From NCBI GenBank assembly GCA_028694545.1, contig JAQVKV010000090.1:1-7626 (forward strand): DNA of 7,626 bases, written 5' to 3'. The notes below the pieces were generated by a model. It was not told where the DNA came from, made no database searches, and was given only the letters and a program-made list of their open reading frames with translations. Below are positions 5,518-7,626 of this stretch, one piece after another (the stretch's first letter is position 1; every line of letters starts with the position of its first letter). The position numbers and the translations under genes are program-made. Source of the stretch: Zavarzinia sp. GTDB taxonomy: Bacteria > Pseudomonadota > Alphaproteobacteria > Zavarziniales > Zavarziniaceae.

Positions 5518-6063
5518 ATGAGTGTCTGGAAGAGCCTCTCGGTCGCGGGCCTCGTCGCCGCGCTGACCCTGCCCGCCGCCGGCGCCTTCGCGCGTGATCG
5601 CGATGGTGGCCATTCCGACGATTATAATCGACAGCGTTACACCTATGACAGTGGTCGTGACCGTCACGGCCATGATGATGGTCGTGGTTACGAATACAGC
5701 CGCCGCGACGGTGATCGGGGCCGCGCCCGGGCGGCCGCCAACGGCTATGGCCGTGGTTATGACAAAGGTTACGAGAACGGCTATCGCGACGGTGTCCGCT
5801 TCGACAACCGCGACCGCTATCGTTTCCGCGACTGGTCCCGCCGCTACCCGGCCTATTACAAGCCGATACCGCCGGGCCACTATCATGCCCCGGTGCGCGG
5901 TGCCTATCTGCCGCGCGGTTACTACCGCCCGTTGCCCCCGGTGATGGTGCGCGAACTGCGACCCCTGCCGCGTGGCTACGGCTATTATTCTGTCGGGGCC
6001 GACGTGGTGATCGCGGCGGTCGCCACCGGCATCATCCTGGACGTCATCCTGGCCGGTCGTTGA
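5518..6063 (+). CDS. Exported RcnB-family protein with GYxx repeat
   Basis: Predicted 181-residue exported protein, third of the trio. The start is ATG 5518 with GGAG at 5507-5510; the frame runs back to a TTG at 5482 that would precede the signal peptide needlessly. Residues 1-25 form a signal peptide (MSVWKSLSVAGLVAALTLPA, cleavage after AFA). Residues 26-75 are very rich in Asp, Arg, Gly, His and Tyr. Residues 76-92 contain four GY pairs exactly four residues apart, ending in RDG. Residues 93-125 are Arg/Tyr-rich. The C-terminal RcnB-like domain (about 115-181) has PPGHYHAPVRG, LPRGYYRPLPPVMV, LRPLPRGYGYYSVG and the tail GADVVIAAVATGIILDVIL. PGHYH and the tail are shared with the first gene of the trio. 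Codons for Gly, Arg, Asp and Tyr in the middle often end in T, unlike the C/G-ending neighbours. Envelope location is likely; function is unknown. Confidence 0.83.
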   Translation: MSVWKSLSVAGLVAALTLPAAGAFARDRDGGHSDDYNRQRYTYDSGRDRHGHDDGRGYEYSRRDGDRGRARAAANGYGRGYDKGYENGYRDGVRFDNRDRYRFRDWSRRYPAYYKPIPPGHYHAPVRGAYLPRGYYRPLPPVMVRELRPLPRGYGYYSVGADVVIAAVATGIILDVILAGR

Positions 6064-6070
6064 CGCCCGG

Positions 6071-7243
6071 TCAGCGCGGCGTCCTGAAGAAGCGCCGCAG
6101 AATGTCGTGATAGATCCGGGTCAGGCGTTCCACGTCCTCGACCCGGACCTTCTCGTCCGCCTTGTGCATGGTCTCGCCGACGAGGCCGAACTCCATCACC
6201 GGACAATAGCGCGCGATGAAGCGCGCGTCCGAGGTGCCGCCGCTGGTCGAGAGTTCTGGCTTCAACCCCGTCTCGGCCTCGACGGCTTCCGAGACGATGG
6301 CCGAGAGTTCTCCCGGCTCGGTCAGGAAGGCCTCGCCCGAAACCCGGGTTTCCAGCGCATAGGCGATGCCCGTCTCGTCCAGCGTCCGCCGCAGCAGCGC
6401 GTCGAGCGAAGCGCCGGTATGGCGGTCGTTGAAGCGGATGTTGAAATTCGCCTTCGCGACGCGCGGGATCACGTTGGTTGCCGGATTGCCGACGTCGACC
6501 GTGGTTACCTCGAGGTTCGAGGGCTGGAAATGCTCGGTGCCGTCGTCGAGATGCAGGGCATCGAGCGCGGCAAGCAGGCGGACCAGCTTCGGGATGGGAT
6601 TGTCGGCGAGATGGGGATAGGCCACGTGGCCTTCGACGCCCGTAATCGTCAGCATGCCATTGATCGAGCCGCGCCGGCCAATCTTGGCCATCTGGCCGAG
6701 ACGTTGCGGGTTGGTCGGCTCGCCGACGACGCAGGCGTCCCAGCGTTCTCCCCTTGCGGCCAGTGTTTCCAGCATCTTCGCCGTGCCGTTCACGGCGGGA
6801 CCTTCCTCGTCCCCCGTGATCAGCAAGGAGATGGCGCCGCCGCGCGGCACCTTGCCGTTGTGATCGGCGAGGAAGGCGGAGGTGGCGGCGGTGAAGCAGG
6901 CGATCGCCGTCTTCATGTCGGCGGCACCCCGGCCGAGCAGCCAGCCCTGATCGACCGTCGCCGCGAAGGGATCGACGGTCCAGCGCGCGGTCTCGCCCAC
7001 GGGGACGACGTCGGTGTGACCGGCGAAGCAGAAACGGGGACCGTCGCCTTCGCCGATCGTCGCGTAGAGATTGTCGATGTCGGGGGTCCCCGGTTCCGAG
7101 AAGGGCATGTGCTCGACATGGAAGCCGAGCGCCCGCAGCACCCCGCCGAGGGTGTCGAGCGCGCCGGCATCGGCCGGTGTCACGCTCGGGCAGCGGATCA
7201 GTTCGATCGCCAGCGGCAGGGGGTCGAGAACCGGGGGCCTCAT
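6071..7243 (-). CDS. dapE: Succinyl-diaminopimelate desuccinylase
   Basis: Hydrolyses N-succinyl-LL-diaminopimelate to LL-diaminopimelate and succinate in lysine and peptidoglycan precursor synthesis; a cytoplasmic di-zinc enzyme of the M20 family. Length 390 residues (H. influenzae DapE is 377). Metal and catalytic residues are all visible: His76 and Asp78 in [10 protein letters not shown], bridging Asp109 in GRGAADMK, catalytic Glu146 with Glu147 in TGDEEGP, Glu175 in VVGEPTN, and His360 in [11 protein letters not shown]. The lid/dimerisation domain (about 185-300) includes [20 protein letters not shown], and [14 protein letters not shown] lies before the last ligand. The ATG at 7243 has GGACGA (7250-7255) upstream and lies 13 bases after the dapD stop, so the two form an operon. 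The 3' end converges on the third exported-protein gene with only 7 bases between the stops. Confidence 0.97.
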   Translation of the reverse strand: MRPPVLDPLPLAIELIRCPSVTPADAGALDTLGGVLRALGFHVEHMPFSEPGTPDIDNLYATIGEGDGPRFCFAGHTDVVPVGETARWTVDPFAATVDQGWLLGRGAADMKTAIACFTAATSAFLADHNGKVPRGGAISLLITGDEEGPAVNGTAKMLETLAARGERWDACVVGEPTNPQRLGQMAKIGRRGSINGMLTITGVEGHVAYPHLADNPIPKLVRLLAALDALHLDDGTEHFQPSNLEVTTVDVGNPATNVIPRVAKANFNIRFNDRHTGASLDALLRRTLDETGIAYALETRVSGEAFLTEPGELSAIVSEAVEAETGLKPELSTSGGTSDARFIARYCPVMEFGLVGETMHKADEKVRVEDVERLTRIYHDILRRFFRTPR

Positions 7244-7256
7244 CGCATTTCGTCCG

Positions 7257-7626
7257 TCAGTCGCGCAGCAGGTCGTTGATCGAGGTCTTGGAACGGGTCT
7301 GCTCGTCCACCCGCTTCACGATCACGGCGGCATAGAGGCCGGGTTCGCCCTGGCCCTTGCCCGGCAGGGTGCCGGGCACGACGACCGAATAGGCGGGCAC
7401 GCGGCCGCGGAAGACTTCGCCCGTCGCCCGGTCCACGATCTTCGTGGAGGCGCCGATATAGACGCCCATGGAGAGCACGGCGCCGGTCTCGACCACCACG
7501 CCCTCGGCGACTTCGGAACGGGCGCCGATGAAGCAATTGTCCTCGATCACTACCGGGCCCGCCTGCAGCGGCTCGAGCACGCCGCCGATGCCGGAGCCGC
7601 CCGAGATGTGGCAGTTGGCGCCGATC
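7257..7626 (-). CDS. dapD: Tetrahydrodipicolinate N-succinyltransferase, C-terminal part
   Basis: Transfers succinyl from succinyl-CoA to tetrahydrodipicolinate, two steps before DapE in the same pathway. About 122 C-terminal residues are in the window (full DapD is about 275-285); the gene continues past the right edge. The visible part starts [20 protein letters not shown] and continues [31 protein letters not shown], the segment [15 protein letters not shown] and the C-terminus [13 protein letters not shown]. The hexapeptide periodicity marks the left-handed beta-helix. An apparent GTG start at 7580 is internal: the reading frame continues upstream with clear DapD sequence to the window edge. 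It is transcribed ahead of dapE. Confidence 0.96.
   Translation of the reverse strand, partial: IGANCHISGGSGIGGVLEPLQAGPVVIEDNCFIGARSEVAEGVVVETGAVLSMGVYIGASTKIVDRATGEVFRGRVPAYSVVVPGTLPGKGQGEPGLYAAVIVKRVDEQTRSKTSINDLLRD

Larger units (their letters stand above)
4437..6063 (+). other. Tandem array of three paralogous exported-protein genes
   Basis: The three genes share signal peptides, repeat-rich middles and a C-terminal tail of the form G-x-D-V-x-x-x-x-[AV]-A-T-G-I-I. At DNA level the first two share an exact 19-base stretch in that tail (4898-4916 and 5406-5424), and the third differs by one base over the last 17 (6020-6036). The first and third also share PGHYH and a PxxMV(D/R)xL(R)P block, so they look like the closer pair, with the LPPG-type gene between them. 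This is old duplication within one family rather than recent copying. Confidence 0.75.

Noticed and set aside
4930..5886. Long minus-strand open frame (318 codons) opposite the second and third exported-protein genes, looking membrane-like in translation.
   Set aside because: Its hydrophobic look comes from reading the reverse complement of Asp/Tyr/Arg/Gly/His codons. The plus strand has starts, ribosome-binding sites, signal peptides and a recognisable family tail.
6076..6098. GCGGCG/CGCCGC inverted repeat near the end of dapE as an intrinsic terminator.
   Set aside because: 6-base stem with 11-base loop, inside dapE coding sequence, and no T-tract on either side.
6107..7279. 390-codon plus-strand open frame opposite dapE.
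   Set aside because: Antisense shadow caused by high third-position GC; dapE has all catalytic residues on the minus strand.
7257..7580. A complete 107-residue gene starting at GTG 7580.
   Set aside because: The frame continues upstream with clear DapD sequence to the window edge, so this is the 3' part of dapD.
1..7626. CRISPR, transposon, tRNA, attachment-site or phage signals.
   Set aside because: No regularly spaced repeats, transposase-like frames, tRNA-like folds or integrase genes were seen on either strand.

Overview
The window is GC-rich (clearly above 60% by eye) chromosomal DNA from an alphaproteobacterium. Three things point there: the def-fmt-truA cluster next to dapE/dapD, protein sequences that read like alphaproteobacterial versions (for example a deformylase beginning [14 protein letters not shown]), and a tandem set of small exported RcnB/CigR-type proteins. 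The genus cannot be fixed from sequence alone. Nothing looks like a phage, insertion sequence, CRISPR array, tRNA or rRNA. No gene-free stretch exceeds about 130 bases; the two longest, 78-201 and 1982-2110, are both divergent promoter regions.

Layout. (1) 1-1107: the N-terminus of a short-chain dehydrogenase on the minus strand, divergent from a CrgA-type LysR regulator across 124 bp that holds a promoter-like element and a palindrome. (2) 1101-1981, minus strand: panD (aspartate decarboxylase, pantothenate/CoA pathway) followed by greB (transcript-cleavage factor), overlapping by the four bases GTGA. The 3' end of greB overlaps the 3' end of the LysR gene. (3) 2111-4372, plus strand: def-fmt-truA, divergent from panD. 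Fmt formylates initiator Met-tRNA, Def removes the formyl group from nascent proteins, and TruA makes pseudouridine in the tRNA anticodon stem. None of the three has a good Shine-Dalgarno sequence at its family-consistent start. (4) 4437-6063, plus strand: three consecutive small genes for exported proteins with signal peptides and a shared C-terminal motif of the form (G-x-D-V-x-x-x-x-[AV]-A-T-G-I-I) seen in RcnB/CigR-like families. Their middles differ: Q/H/P-rich, LPPG repeats, and a GYxx repeat. (5) 6071-7626, minus strand: dapD (3' part) then dapE, consecutive enzymes of the succinylase branch of lysine/diaminopimelate synthesis, converging on the third small gene.

Most of the window is conserved housekeeping material. 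The part most worth a second look is the trio of exported proteins between truA and dapE. The second and third members are each preceded by a GGAACCC-N14-NGTTGA element that resembles the alphaproteobacterial EcfG general-stress promoter. This suggests an envelope-stress module with individually promoted members, which is an inference from sequence patterns only.
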